From Peptoniphilus_A genitalis (GTDB lineage Bacteria > Bacillota > Clostridia > Tissierellales > Peptoniphilaceae): DNA of 64,000 nucleotides. The stretch lies in assembly GCF_949769225.1 (NCBI RefSeq), contig NZ_CATKPB010000004.1; one strand, given 5' to 3'. How positions within the stretch are numbered: position 1 is the first letter of the stretch; each line of letters opens with the position of its first letter. Below are positions 50,335-59,768 of this stretch, one piece after another. The notes under the pieces are model-generated. The model did no database searches, was not told where the DNA came from, and saw nothing but the letters and a program-made list of their open reading frames with translations. A program made the translations under genes and the position numbers.

Positions 50335-51798
50335 CTATAAAAGGGGAGATAAAAGCCTTGAAAAGGATTCACGAAGCTTAGTGAACTTTGACCTCTTTGC
50401 ATAAGTTTCCTTAGTTATCTCTGTGCACTCTTCAAGATCTCTCTTAAAGTCTTCCTTTAATTTTTTATTTAATTCTTCATCGTATAAGAAGGCATTGACT
50501 TCGAAATTTAGTTCAAAGGACCTTATGTCAAAGTTTGCTGTCCCAACACTTGATAGATAGTCATCTGATATCATAATCTTTGTGTGGAGGAATCCTCCTT
50601 CATATTGGTAGACATGAGCTCCCCACTTTAATAGTTCTCCCAAGAAGGAAAGGGATGCCCAGTGAACAAAGAGGTGGTCACGCTTGGCTGGGAACATTAT
50701 GTGGACGTCAACTCCACTTAGGGCCGCAACCTTTATTGCCTTTAGAAGTCCCTCATCAGGAACAAAGTAAGGAGTTTGGATGTAGAGTTCCTTCCTTGCA
50801 GAAGTTATTAGTTTTTCGTAGCCATTTCTTATGGAGTCTGCCTTGGTATCTGGGCCACTTGTGACAATATTTATGTCCACTCCATCTTCTATCTCTGGAA
50901 AAATTTCTGTAGTGAAACCCTTGGTGTGGTCTTCTGATGCAAACTTGAAGTCTAAGAAAAATCTCCAAGCAAGTCCATTGACTGCTGGACCTTCTATTCT
51001 TAAATGGGTGTCTCTCCAATAGCCCATGGGACCCTTGGATACATATTCATCTCCAACGTTGAAGCCGCCAACATAGCCAATTCTCTTGTCGATTACAGCA
51101 ATCTTTCTGTGGTTTCTGTAGTTGATGTGAGTGTTGATCTTGTCAATAATACCTGGGAAGAAGATGGCAAACTTAACTCCAGCTTTTTCAAGAGACTTCC
51201 TGTCCCTTAGTTTCATCTTCCTAACACCCATGCCGTCAACTAATAAGTAAACGTCAAGGCCTTCCTTGGCCTTTGACTTTAGTATATCCATAAATTCAGT
51301 GGAAAGTCCATCTGATTTAAAAATATAATATTGAACATAAATTGTATGTTTAGCCTTTCTCAAGTCTTCAAAGAGGGCAGCGAATTTTTCAACTCCATCG
51401 TTAAATATCTTTACCTTGTTGTCGGTGTAGAGCATTTCGTTTTCTGCCTTGTTGAACATCTCAACCATATCAATGTGGTTGACAGTTCTCTTTTTTGAAA
51501 ACCTAAATTCCTTATTCTTTATCTCTCTTAATTGAGCCTTAGATTCCTTGCTTAGGATCTCGTCCTTTTTATGTTTGCCACTAAATATTTTGGATTTTGA
51601 AATGTCCTGTCCTATAAAAAGGTAGAGTACAAAACCAAGAAGGGGCAAGAAGTTAATAGCCATTACCCACAATAATGTGGATATTGGCTTCTTGTTGTCA
51701 AATAAAATTATAAAGGTGGATACTAGTAAGTTTACAATAAATAGTACTGAATAAACTTGGGCAAAGTTTTTAAGCATCCCAAAATATGCACTAAACAT
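50335..51798 (-). CDS. cls: Cardiolipin synthase (phospholipase D family)
   Basis: A 487-residue enzyme joining two phosphatidylglycerols into cardiolipin. Two N-terminal membrane segments (about 10-32 and 40-60) anchor it. The two HKD motifs are HRKIAVID near 228 and HTKIMISD near 407, with the GGFNVGDEY and SVGTANFDIRS blocks after each. Length fits the bacterial Cls type. It heads a three-gene transcript. Confidence 0.93.
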   Translation of the reverse strand: MFSAYFGMLKNFAQVYSVLFIVNLLVSTFIILFDNKKPISTLLWVMAINFLPLLGFVLYLFIGQDISKSKIFSGKHKKDEILSKESKAQLREIKNKEFRFSKKRTVNHIDMVEMFNKAENEMLYTDNKVKIFNDGVEKFAALFEDLRKAKHTIYVQYYIFKSDGLSTEFMDILKSKAKEGLDVYLLVDGMGVRKMKLRDRKSLEKAGVKFAIFFPGIIDKINTHINYRNHRKIAVIDKRIGYVGGFNVGDEYVSKGPMGYWRDTHLRIEGPAVNGLAWRFFLDFKFASEDHTKGFTTEIFPEIEDGVDINIVTSGPDTKADSIRNGYEKLITSARKELYIQTPYFVPDEGLLKAIKVAALSGVDVHIMFPAKRDHLFVHWASLSFLGELLKWGAHVYQYEGGFLHTKIMISDDYLSSVGTANFDIRSFELNFEVNAFLYDEELNKKLKEDFKRDLEECTEITKETYAKRSKFTKLRESFSRLLSPLL

Positions 51799-51818
51799 CT
51801 TTTACTCCTTTCCTAAAA

Positions 51819-53642
51819 TTATTTATTTTTCTTTGATTTATATCTTGTTTGTGAGTTTAGAATTTTCTTTCTAAGTCTAAATTCATTAGGTGTAATTTCT
51901 ATTAGCTCGTCATCTTCAATAAACTCTAAAGCTTCTTCAAGACTCATCTTCCTAACTGGAGAAAGTCTAAGGGCTTCATCAGAACCTGATGCTCTGACGT
52001 TAGTTTGTTTCTTTGACTTAGTAACAGAAACTTCAATTTCAATTCCCTTTGGTGATTCACCAACAACTTGACCTTCATAAACATCTTCACCTGGCTCAAC
52101 AAATAGGGTACCACGTTCTTGGGCGTTGTTAAGTCCATAAGCTGAAGCTGTTCCTGTGTCAAAGGAAACAATAGATGCATTTACCCTTCTTGGGATTTCT
52201 CCCTTGAAAGGCACATAGGATTCAAAAATAGAATTTAGGATTCCAGAACCCTTAGTGTCAGTCATAAATTCTGTCCTATAACCAATAAGTCCCCTTGATG
52301 GAATGATAAATTCAAGCCTTTGGTAGCCACCATTAGGTTCAACAATGTTAACAAGCTCTCCCTTTCTCCTGCCAAGTTTTTCTATAACAGATCCGGCGTA
52401 GACATTGTCAACATCAATAGTAACTCTTTCTGTTGGCTCTAACTTTTTGCCATTTTCATCATATTTATAAAGAACTTGTGGTTTGGAAACTTGGAACTCA
52501 TAACCTTCACGTCTCATGTTTTCAATTAAAACTGAAAGGTGAAGTTCTCCCCTACCAGAAACCTTAAAGGAATCAGTGGAGTCAGTATCTTCAACTCTTA
52601 GTCCTACGTCAGTTTGTAGTTCTCTGTGAAGTCTTGCCTTGATTTGTCTTGAAGTCAAGAACTTTCCAACCCTTCCTGCAAAAGGTGAATCATTTACAGA
52701 GAAGTTCATGGAAATTGTTGGCTCAGAAATTTTTACAAATTCAAGAGCTTCTGTGTCTTCTGTTGAAGTAATAGTGTCGCCAATGTTGATGTCTTCGATA
52801 CCTGTTACTGCAACAATGGAACCTGAACGTGATGAATCAACTTCAACCCTGTCTAGGCCTTCAAACTCATAGATTTGTGCAATCTTAATATTTTCTTTAA
52901 AGTCTGGATCAAGTTTATTAACTCTCACAAGCTTGTCGTTTTCGTTAATAATACCTTGTTCGATTTTTCCAATACCAATTCTTCCAATGTATTCATTGTA
53001 GTCAATTGTGGAAATTAGAAGTTTAAAAGGTTCATCATCTCTTTGTTCTGGACCTGGAATGTAATTAATAATAGTTTCAAAAAGTGGGTCCATGTTTTCC
53101 ATCTTGTCCTCTACATCAAGGGCTGCAATACCTTGCTTTGCTGATGCAAATACAAAAGGACATTCAAGTACAGATTCATCAGCACCCAATTCGATAAACA
53201 AGTCTAGAACTTCGTCAACAACTTCAAGTGGTCTTGCTTCAGGTCTATCTACCTTGTTAATGCAGACAATAACTGGAAGGTTAAGTTCAAAGGACTTCTT
53301 TAACACAAACTTCGTTTGTGGCATTGGACCTTCAAAGGCATCTACTAATAGGACAACGCCATTTACCATTTTTAAAACACGTTCAACTTCGCCACCGAAG
53401 TCAGCGTGTCCTGGAGTATCAATGATATTAATCTTAACTCCATTGTGATTAACAGCAGTGTTCTTGGAAAGGATAGTGATACCTCTTTCCTTTTCAATGT
53501 CATTTGAGTCCATTACCCTGTCCTTAACTTGTTGGTTTTCCCTAAAGATACCTGATTGTCTTAGTAGGGCATCAACTAGGGTAGTCTTACCGTGGTCAAC
53601 GTGGGCAATAATAGCTATATTTCTTATATCTTGTCTTTTCAA
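51819..53642 (-). CDS. typA: Ribosome-associated GTPase TypA/BipA
   Basis: A 607-residue translational GTPase that binds the 70S ribosome and helps 50S assembly, especially under stress. The G domain has AHVDHGKTT (G1), DTPGHADF (G3) and NKVDRPEA (G4); domains II, III, V and the BipA-specific C-terminal domain follow. The start codon is TTG (the N-terminus MKRQDIRN matches relatives), about eight bases after a weak GAGATGAG site, which may limit translation. A hairpin terminator at 53706-53748 separates it from the RNA-like region behind hisS. Confidence 0.95.
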   Translation of the reverse strand: MKRQDIRNIAIIAHVDHGKTTLVDALLRQSGIFRENQQVKDRVMDSNDIEKERGITILSKNTAVNHNGVKINIIDTPGHADFGGEVERVLKMVNGVVLLVDAFEGPMPQTKFVLKKSFELNLPVIVCINKVDRPEARPLEVVDEVLDLFIELGADESVLECPFVFASAKQGIAALDVEDKMENMDPLFETIINYIPGPEQRDDEPFKLLISTIDYNEYIGRIGIGKIEQGIINENDKLVRVNKLDPDFKENIKIAQIYEFEGLDRVEVDSSRSGSIVAVTGIEDINIGDTITSTEDTEALEFVKISEPTISMNFSVNDSPFAGRVGKFLTSRQIKARLHRELQTDVGLRVEDTDSTDSFKVSGRGELHLSVLIENMRREGYEFQVSKPQVLYKYDENGKKLEPTERVTIDVDNVYAGSVIEKLGRRKGELVNIVEPNGGYQRLEFIIPSRGLIGYRTEFMTDTKGSGILNSIFESYVPFKGEIPRRVNASIVSFDTGTASAYGLNNAQERGTLFVEPGEDVYEGQVVGESPKGIEIEVSVTKSKKQTNVRASGSDEALRLSPVRKMSLEEALEFIEDDELIEITPNEFRLRKKILNSQTRYKSKKNK

Positions 53643-53705
53643 AAATTCTCATCTCATTTCTTCATGTTTCTATCCTATTTTAAGCTTAAATAAAAAAAAG
53701 TGCAA

Positions 53706-53748
53706 CAAAAAAGACCTATAAACTGTGAATTTATCGGTTTATAGGTCT
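53706..53748 (-). terminator. Terminator behind the hisS-typA spacer RNA
   Basis: Minus-strand 12-bp perfect stem (AGACCTATAAAC and complement) with a 13-base loop and T6. Confidence 0.88.
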
Positions 53749-53751
53749 AAT

Positions 53752-53925
53752 TTTAATCCGAGCTTACTTCTTAAATCTTAATGGTAACGACAATAGCAAA
53801 GAGTTGCTATTGAAGTGGTCTTCACAGTGAAGCCGAGCCTAGCGATGGCTGAACTGATGAAGAACCTTATGCAGGGAACAAGTCTGATGCGACTCTAAAA
53901 TGAGCATTAAACTTGTGACTCGCAC
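53752..53925 (-). ncRNA. Candidate structured RNA between hisS and typA (6S RNA possible)
   Basis: About 170 bases clearly richer in G and C than nearby spacers, with several stable hairpins on the minus strand: a 9-bp stem CAATAGCAA/TTGCTATTG with a four-base loop (53792-53813), CTTCA/TGAAG, AGCC/GGCT and ACAAGT/ACTTGT enclosing smaller pairs. An intrinsic terminator follows at 53706-53748. Near-identical segments at each end (AGATTTAARAAGTAAG) repeat the end of hisS. In Bacillus the 6S-1 RNA gene lies just beyond the hisS-aspS operon, and the length fits, but a convincing 6S closing stem and central bubble were not demonstrated. It might instead be a typA leader. Confidence 0.4.
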
Positions 53926-55233
53926 TTACTTTTTAAATCTTTCAACCAACTCATCAAAAGTTACTTCTTCTTGATCTCCTGTTTTCATATCCTTCAAACT
54001 ATACATTCTAGTTTTTATTTCTTCTTCGCCAAGAACTATTACATAGTCCACCTTTGTTTGGTCTGCGTACTTGAATTTCTTCTTTAATTTTGCAAATTCT
54101 GTGTAGACAGAAACCCTTACTCCCTTTTCTCTAAGTTCACTTAGGAGTTTAATTCCGTCGTGGATGCAATCATCCATTGGAATAATTAAAAGGTCAACTA
54201 AAGATTTTTCTTCACTAGAAATTATTTTTGCTTCATTTAATTGGTAGAAAAGTCTCGAAAGTCCAATGGAAATTCCAACCCCTGGTAGGGTCTTGTCTGT
54301 GTAATAGCTTGCAAGGTCTTCGTATCTTCCACCTGAGCAAACTGATCCAATCTTTGGATAGTTATCAAGAGTAGTTTCATAAACTGTGCCTGTGTAGTAG
54401 TCAAGACCTCTTGCAATCTTTAGGTCAATGTCAAAGCAGTCCTCGTCTATGCCAAAGTCCCTCATGTATCCAACAACTTGTGTAAGTTCATCAAGTCCTT
54501 CTTGGAAGATTTCATCTTCTATTTTTAATTCTCTTAGTTGTTCAAGAATTTCATCTACCGTTCCCTTGATTTTTATAAATTCTAGGATTTTTTCTCCAGA
54601 ATCTCTTCCTATTCCATTTTCTCCTAGTTCTTCAAGGACACTTTCTTCACCAATCTTATCTAGCTTGTCTACTGTCCTAAGTACATTCATGGAGTCTTCG
54701 ATGCCAAGTGATGAGAAGAAGCCCTTTAAGATCTTTCTATTATTAAGGTGGATTGTGAAATCTGTAAAGCCTAAGTCCTTAAAAGTGTGGAAGATTACAA
54801 CTGGGAACTCTGCGTCATTGACAAGGGATAGTTCTCCCATGCCAATTGTGTCAATATCACATTGGTAGAACTCTCTAAAACGTCCCTTTTGAGCCTTCTC
54901 TCCCCTGTAAACTTTTCCTATTTGATATCTTTTAAATGGGAAGGATAAGTCGTTCATGTGCTCTACAGTGTATCTTGCTAGGGGAACTGTCAAGTCAAAC
55001 CTAAGACTCATGTCAGTGTCTCCCTTTGAGAACCTGTAAATTTGTTTTTCAGTTTCTCCACCGCCCTTTGCTAGTAGGACTTCAGATTTTTCTATAACTG
55101 GAGTATCTATGGGCAAAAAGCCGTGCTTTTCAAAATTTTTTCTTATAATGTCTTTCATCTCGTTAAAGAGAATTTGATCCTTTGGTAGTAGTTCCATAAA
55201 ACCTGGAAGGGTTGATGGTTTTACAATTGTCAT
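53926..55233 (-). CDS. hisS: Histidyl-tRNA synthetase
   Basis: A 435-residue class II synthetase. Motif 2 region is FREFYQCDIDTIG near 119, the histidine-binding segments are GLDYYTGTVYE near 281 and GGRYEDL near 305, and motif 3 is GVGISIGLSRL near 321. A C-terminal anticodon-binding domain (about 340-435) is complete. Length is normal. No T-box is seen upstream. aspS, its frequent partner, is not adjacent. Confidence 0.96.
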   Translation of the reverse strand: MTIVKPSTLPGFMELLPKDQILFNEMKDIIRKNFEKHGFLPIDTPVIEKSEVLLAKGGGETEKQIYRFSKGDTDMSLRFDLTVPLARYTVEHMNDLSFPFKRYQIGKVYRGEKAQKGRFREFYQCDIDTIGMGELSLVNDAEFPVVIFHTFKDLGFTDFTIHLNNRKILKGFFSSLGIEDSMNVLRTVDKLDKIGEESVLEELGENGIGRDSGEKILEFIKIKGTVDEILEQLRELKIEDEIFQEGLDELTQVVGYMRDFGIDEDCFDIDLKIARGLDYYTGTVYETTLDNYPKIGSVCSGGRYEDLASYYTDKTLPGVGISIGLSRLFYQLNEAKIISSEEKSLVDLLIIPMDDCIHDGIKLLSELREKGVRVSVYTEFAKLKKKFKYADQTKVDYVIVLGEEEIKTRMYSLKDMKTGDQEEVTFDELVERFKK

Positions 55234-55403
55234 AATATCACTCCTGTTTATAAATTTTGCTTTTTCTTCTTATTAATAATTATAATTTTATCACATTTAT
55301 AGCGCTTTTTGTACTTTTGTATGCTATTATGAGAAAGTTTTGAAAGCTTTATAAAAATTTTATTTAATTTTTAAATTTTTCGTGTATTAATTTGATAGAG
55401 TCT

Positions 55404-55432
55404 TTGACTTGATAAGCTTTATCCCTTATAAT
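55404..55432 (+). promoter_or_regulatory. Promoter of gltS with palindromic spacer
   Basis: TTGACT (55404-55409), 17-base spacer, TATAAT (55427-55432). The spacer contains the palindrome GATAA-GCT-TTATC (55411-55423), which could be an operator. Confidence 0.78.
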
Positions 55433-55482
55433 CAAATGGTTAATATATTGATATATTAATAAATTTTTTAGGAGGAAAAAAT

Positions 55483-56706
55483 ATGGAAAGAATGGTAATC
55501 GAGTTCGGCATGTTCGAAACTCTACTACTTGGCGTATTAGCCATTTACCTGGGAGATTTCATGAGAAAGAAATTTCCAGTTTTAGTTAAGTACTGTCTGC
55601 CTTCAGCCGTAGTTGGTGGCACTATTGTATCTATTATTACTATGATTTTATACTACGCAGGCATAATGGAACCTAACTTTGATTTTAAGACAGTTAACAC
55701 TTTATTTTATTGTCTATTCTTCGCGGCTAGTGGAGCTGCAGCCAGCCTTTCACTTTTAAAACAAGGTGGAAAGCTTGTAGTTATCTTTGCAGCTTTAGCT
55801 GCCCTACTTGCAGCTTGTCAAAATGCAGTTGCACTTGGAGTTGGTGGCCTAATGGGAGTTAACCCACTTATCTCAATGATGACTGGCTCAATCCCAATGA
55901 CAGGTGGCCACGGTAACGCTGCAAGTTTTGCACCAATAGCCGTTGAAGCTGGTCAAACTGCTGCCATGGAAGTTGCTATTGCATCCGCTACTTTTGGACT
56001 TATTGCAGGTTCACTTATTGGTGGACCTTACGGTAACTTTATCGTTAAGAAATTTGGATTTGAAAATCCAGAACTAGATAATCAAGAAAACACTCTTGTT
56101 GATACAGCTAAAACTGTTTTGATGAACAAGAAGACTATGATTTCTTCTGTAAACATGATGGTTTTTGCTTGTGGTATTGGCAATTTAATTTTCTTGGGCC
56201 TACAAAAAGCAGGCGCTAACATTCCAATTCACGTTTGCTGTATGCTTGGTGGTATACTTGTGAGAGTCTTCCTTGATAAGACAGGAAGAGTTACCGATTC
56301 ACTTCTTGAAGCAATTGACACTGTAGGAGATTTTTCTCTTGCACTTTTCGTTTCAATGTCAATTGTAAGTATGAAGTTATGGCAACTTGCAGACCTAGGA
56401 CCTCAACTAATCGTTCTTCTTCTTGCACAAATTGTTCTTGTTCTAGTATTCACTTACTTCTTAACATTTAGACTACTTGGCAAGAACTATGACTCAGCTG
56501 TTATGGCAGTAGGTCACCTTGGATTCTCAACAGGTGCTGTTCCAGTTTCAATGACAACTATGAAGACAGTTTGTGACAAGTATAGATTTTCTAAGCTTGC
56601 CTTCTTCGTTGTTCCAGTAATTGGTGGATTTATTTCAAATATTTCAAATGCACTAATTATTACGAAGTTCTTAGACATTGCCATTAAGATGAGCGCAGGT
56701 ATGTAA
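55483..56706 (+). CDS. gltS: Sodium/glutamate symporter
   Basis: A 407-residue Na+/glutamate carrier with about ten to twelve membrane segments. Two inverted repeats each carry a glycine-rich loop: GSIPMTGGHGNAASF near 147 and GHLGFSTGAVPVSM near 346. In this host it would feed glutamate fermentation, in line with the decarboxylase and dehydratase subunits elsewhere in the window. AGGAGG precedes the ATG and a bidirectional terminator follows. Confidence 0.93.
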   Translation: MERMVIEFGMFETLLLGVLAIYLGDFMRKKFPVLVKYCLPSAVVGGTIVSIITMILYYAGIMEPNFDFKTVNTLFYCLFFAASGAAASLSLLKQGGKLVVIFAALAALLAACQNAVALGVGGLMGVNPLISMMTGSIPMTGGHGNAASFAPIAVEAGQTAAMEVAIASATFGLIAGSLIGGPYGNFIVKKFGFENPELDNQENTLVDTAKTVLMNKKTMISSVNMMVFACGIGNLIFLGLQKAGANIPIHVCCMLGGILVRVFLDKTGRVTDSLLEAIDTVGDFSLALFVSMSIVSMKLWQLADLGPQLIVLLLAQIVLVLVFTYFLTFRLLGKNYDSAVMAVGHLGFSTGAVPVSMTTMKTVCDKYRFSKLAFFVVPVIGGFISNISNALIITKFLDIAIKMSAGM

Positions 56707-56762
56707 GAAAAATTATAAATCTTTTAATTTTAAAATTATTTTAATTTAAAATTTTAAGCAAC

Positions 56763-56800
56763 AAAAAAGGGCTATAGTGAAAACTATAAGCCCTCTTTTT
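56763..56800. terminator. Bidirectional terminator between gltS and the aldehyde dehydrogenase gene
   Basis: Stem AGGGCT-ATAGT with ACTAT-AGCCCT, GAAA loop, and T/A runs on both sides. Confidence 0.88.
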
Positions 56801-56830
56801 GATTATTCTATTTATTTATAAAATTTATTC

Positions 56831-58315
56831 TCAGTAAAGTCCTGAAGATTTTTCAGAAGTATCAATAAAGATGTTCTTAACTTGTGAGTAAGCATCAAGC
56901 ATCATCTTGTGGTTTTCTCTACCAATACCAGATTTTTTGTAGCCGCCAAAAGGTGCACCTGCTGGAAGTTGGTTGTAAGTGTTAACCCAAACTCTACCAG
57001 TTTCAATTGCTCTTGCAACTCTTATTGCCTTGTTGATGTCTCTTGTCCAAACAGCACCTGCTAGACCATAGTCTGAGTCATTTGCCATCTTAATAACTTC
57101 ATCTTCATCTTTGAACTTAATTACAACTGCAACTGGTCCAAAGATTTCTTCTCTTGCAACTTGCATATTGTTGTCAGCATTTGTGATAAGAGTTGGCATT
57201 GTGAAGTAACCATTTTCTGTGCCATTCTTTGTAGCCTTTTCGCCACCAACAGCAATTGTTGCTCCTTCTTTTCTTGCAACTTCTACATATCCAAGAACTT
57301 TTTCAGTTTGTGATCTGTTTACTTGGGCACCAACTTGAGTGTCTTCTTCCCAAGGTAGACCAACCTTGATGTTCTTGAATTTTTCAATTGCTCTTTCAAC
57401 AAATTCGTCGTAGATATTTTCGTGAACGAAAACTCTTGAACCTGCACAGCATACTTGACCTTGGTTGAATAGGATACCCATAGCAAGACCATCAATTGCA
57501 AGATCCATGTCGCAGTCATCAAAGAAGATGTTAGCAGACTTACCACCAAGTTCTAGGGTAGCTGGAATTAATTTTTCTGCTGCAGCCCCTGCAATCTTGT
57601 AACCAACTTCAGTTGAGCCAGTGAAGGCAAGTTTTGAAAGTCCTTCATGGTGTTGTAGGTATTCACCAGACTTAGATCCAGATCCTGTTACTACGTTAAT
57701 AACTCCCTTTGGCACTACATCTTTTATCAACTTCATAAGTTCTAATAGGGAAAGTGAAGTTGTTGAAGATGGTTTAATTACAACTGCGTCCCCTGCTGCT
57801 AGAGCTGGAGATAATTTCCATGCTGCCATTAAAAATGGGAAGTTCCATGGGATAATTTGACCAACAACTCCAAGAGGTTCACGAAGAACTATGGATAATG
57901 TGTTTTCATCAATAGCATTAGCAGTTCCTTCTTCAGCTAGGATTGCTCCTGCAAAGTATCTAAAGTGTTCAGATGCTAGTGGAATATCAACATTTCTTGT
58001 TTCCCTAATTGGCTTACCATTGTCAAGAGTTTCAACCATTGCAAGGTGGTCAGCATTTTCATCAATAATATCAGCAATCTTGTTTAAGATTTTTGCTCTT
58101 TCGTATCTATTTGTCTTTTTGAATTCGTGGAAGCCTTCCCAAGCTGCCTTAACAGCCTTGTCTACATCAGCTTCAGATGCTTGGGCAATTGATGCAAGTT
58201 TTTCTCCATCAGCTGGACAAAATACATCTAAAGTTTCTCCATTTTCACTTTCAACAAATTCTCCGCCAATAAATAGGCCATACTTTTTATCTAAATTAAT
58301 ATTTGGTTTAGTCAT
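56831..58315 (-). CDS. NAD(P)-dependent aldehyde dehydrogenase
   Basis: A 494-residue class 1/2-type aldehyde dehydrogenase. The general-base glutamate lies in LELGGKS near 258, the catalytic cysteine in GQVCCAGSR near 292 (two adjacent cysteines), and the cofactor region in FTGSTEVG near 233. The C-terminal PFGGYKKSGIGRE block is complete. The substrate cannot be inferred. Single gene with AAGGAG before the ATG. Confidence 0.94.
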   Translation of the reverse strand: MTKPNINLDKKYGLFIGGEFVESENGETLDVFCPADGEKLASIAQASEADVDKAVKAAWEGFHEFKKTNRYERAKILNKIADIIDENADHLAMVETLDNGKPIRETRNVDIPLASEHFRYFAGAILAEEGTANAIDENTLSIVLREPLGVVGQIIPWNFPFLMAAWKLSPALAAGDAVVIKPSSTTSLSLLELMKLIKDVVPKGVINVVTGSGSKSGEYLQHHEGLSKLAFTGSTEVGYKIAGAAAEKLIPATLELGGKSANIFFDDCDMDLAIDGLAMGILFNQGQVCCAGSRVFVHENIYDEFVERAIEKFKNIKVGLPWEEDTQVGAQVNRSQTEKVLGYVEVARKEGATIAVGGEKATKNGTENGYFTMPTLITNADNNMQVAREEIFGPVAVVIKFKDEDEVIKMANDSDYGLAGAVWTRDINKAIRVARAIETGRVWVNTYNQLPAGAPFGGYKKSGIGRENHKMMLDAYSQVKNIFIDTSEKSSGLY

Positions 58316-58451
58316 ATTACACTCCTTACTTTACTTTAATGTGTCATATAAAGCTTTCGTATAAGAAATACCCCTCATACTTATTTTAAAAACCTATAAG
58401 TATATATTTTTAATTTTTTACTTAGAGAAAGCTCTCTGATTTTTCTTCATT

Positions 58452-58478
58452 AAAAAAAGACTCTTTTTGAGTCTCTTT
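58452..58478 (-). terminator. Terminator of the DUF2975 operon
   Basis: Minus-strand stem AAAGACTC/GAGTCTCTTT-type with a T7 run. Confidence 0.82.
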
Positions 58479-58516
58479 TTAAAAAATTCCAATTGATTTT
58501 CTTTATCAATTTTACT

Positions 58517-58996
58517 TTAAGTATCCCATTCTAAAAATAAAATTTCTCCCTTGTCCTCATCAAGTATAAGGGCTACAAAATTTCCATACATTCCTTCAAA
58601 AATATATTCTGAAGTCGACTTAAAATAAATTTTATCATTCATATCAAGAGATGTGTCGAATCCTCTCTCCTTAACTTTTAAAAGGCAAGTTTCTACTTGA
58701 GATTTCTTATTTTCATCTTTTATAACTTGATAAGCATCTAATTCATTTTTAATTTCTCCAAGGTCCTTCTTGTCAAAAGAAAATAAAATTGCAGCTTCCC
58801 CATCTCCATGAAAGCTTGGCTCCTTATATAGTTCTCTTTCCCTTTTCACTGACTTTGGAAGTCTTATGCCAAATTCATTTTCCACTTTCTTCACTGACTG
58901 ATCTCTTGGATCAGACAAAAAGTATAAAAGTGGTATAGCGGCAAGAAAAATTATGAACATTGTAATTAAAATTTTTTTAAATTTTTTATCGGTCAT
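58517..58996 (-). CDS. Single-span membrane protein of unknown function
   Basis: A 159-residue protein with one membrane segment (about 10-28) and an outer domain of about 125 residues. No family recognised. The ATG at 58996 lies eight bases after GAGGG, inside the end of the XRE gene (11-bp overlap). Third gene of the DUF2975-XRE unit. Confidence 0.65.
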   Translation of the reverse strand: MTDKKFKKILITMFIIFLAAIPLLYFLSDPRDQSVKKVENEFGIRLPKSVKRERELYKEPSFHGDGEAAILFSFDKKDLGEIKNELDAYQVIKDENKKSQVETCLLKVKERGFDTSLDMNDKIYFKSTSEYIFEGMYGNFVALILDEDKGEILFLEWDT

Positions 58997-59207
58997 CTTC
59001 ATCACCCTCGTAGCGTAAAATATCTCCAACTTGACAGCCTAAGACTCTACAAATTTCTGAAAGTGTAGAAAATCTTATAGCTCTTGCCTTATTTGTCTTT
59101 AAGATAGAAAGATTTGAAAGGCTAATGCCAACTTCCTCAGACAATTCTGTCAAAGTCATCTTGTTCTTTGCAAGTTCAACGTCTAAATCAACAATTATTT
59201 TTCCCAT
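58986..59207 (-). CDS. YozG-type XRE regulator
   Basis: A 73-residue helix-turn-helix protein (LTELSEEVGISLSNLSILKTNKARAIRF is longer than one motif; the core is LTELSEEVGISLSNL). This subgroup ends with GCQVGDIL and is nearly always paired with DUF2975, as here. It probably binds the inverted repeat at 59740-59768. The ATG at 59207 follows GAGGTGG. Confidence 0.9.
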   Translation of the reverse strand: MGKIIVDLDVELAKNKMTLTELSEEVGISLSNLSILKTNKARAIRFSTLSEICRVLGCQVGDILRYEGDEDDR

Positions 59208-59215
59208 AGTCCACC

Positions 59216-59686
59216 TCAAATCGTAAGATCATTTTCTTCTTTCAAGTCTATGCCTTCTTTAACCATATCGCACAAGAGAAGAAAAATTTGTCCCACAAGC
59301 ATGGACACAAGACCTGTCCCAATAAAAATAAGATTTGTTATGGAACCCTGGAGGTTGAAGTTGGTGTAAATAATTGCGAGTATAGATAAAAGAAAAATTC
59401 CTATAAAGGAAAGGGCCACTACTTGAAGGTTAAAAAGTGTCTTCCTCTCAAAAACTTTGTCCTCACCATAATTTTTTAATGCCAAGAGTCCAAAGACTAG
59501 GGCGATTATAAGTCCCAAGACCATGGCTTGACACAAGACCATCATGGGATACTGCATATTCATAAACATGGGGTAGATTCCTGCCACTAGCTTAGCAAAT
59601 TTATAAACTCCATAGAGTCCACAAGTTAAGATTAAAATAGTAAGGAGTAAAAGTCCCCCAATAAATTTAACTCTAAAAGATTTCAT
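59216..59686 (-). CDS. DUF2975 membrane protein
   Basis: A 156-residue protein with four membrane segments (about 8-28, 46-68, 88-110 and 118-142), the DUF2975 layout. The family is always found with a YozG-like regulator; its role is not established. The XRE gene begins 9 bp downstream. First gene of the unit. Confidence 0.85.
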   Translation of the reverse strand: MKSFRVKFIGGLLLLTILILTCGLYGVYKFAKLVAGIYPMFMNMQYPMMVLCQAMVLGLIIALVFGLLALKNYGEDKVFERKTLFNLQVVALSFIGIFLLSILAIIYTNFNLQGSITNLIFIGTGLVSMLVGQIFLLLCDMVKEGIDLKEENDLTI

Positions 59687-59709
59687 GATAAGCTCCTTTC
59701 TTTTTCTTT

Positions 59710-59738
59710 ATTATAATACTTAAGTTTATGTTTCTCAA
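59710..59738 (-). promoter_or_regulatory. Promoter of the DUF2975-XRE operon
   Basis: TTGAGA (59733-59738) and TATAAT (59710-59715) on the minus strand, 17-base spacer. Confidence 0.8.
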
Positions 59739-59739
59739 T

Positions 59740-59768
59740 AATTATTTATTGTTTATCAATAAATAATT
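59740..59768 (-). promoter_or_regulatory. Inverted repeat upstream of the DUF2975 promoter
   Basis: Perfect 12-bp inverted repeat (AATTATTTATTG, five-base gap, complement) ending one base before the -35 box; likely operator of the XRE protein. Confidence 0.6.

Noticed and set aside
53825..53865. CTGATGA on the plus strand, the conserved box of hammerhead ribozymes
   Set aside because: The needed GAAA box and the surrounding three stems could not be found.
55234..55482. T-box riboswitch upstream of hisS
   Set aside because: No specifier stem or GGUGG-type T-box sequence is present, only AT-rich sequence and the divergent gltS promoter.
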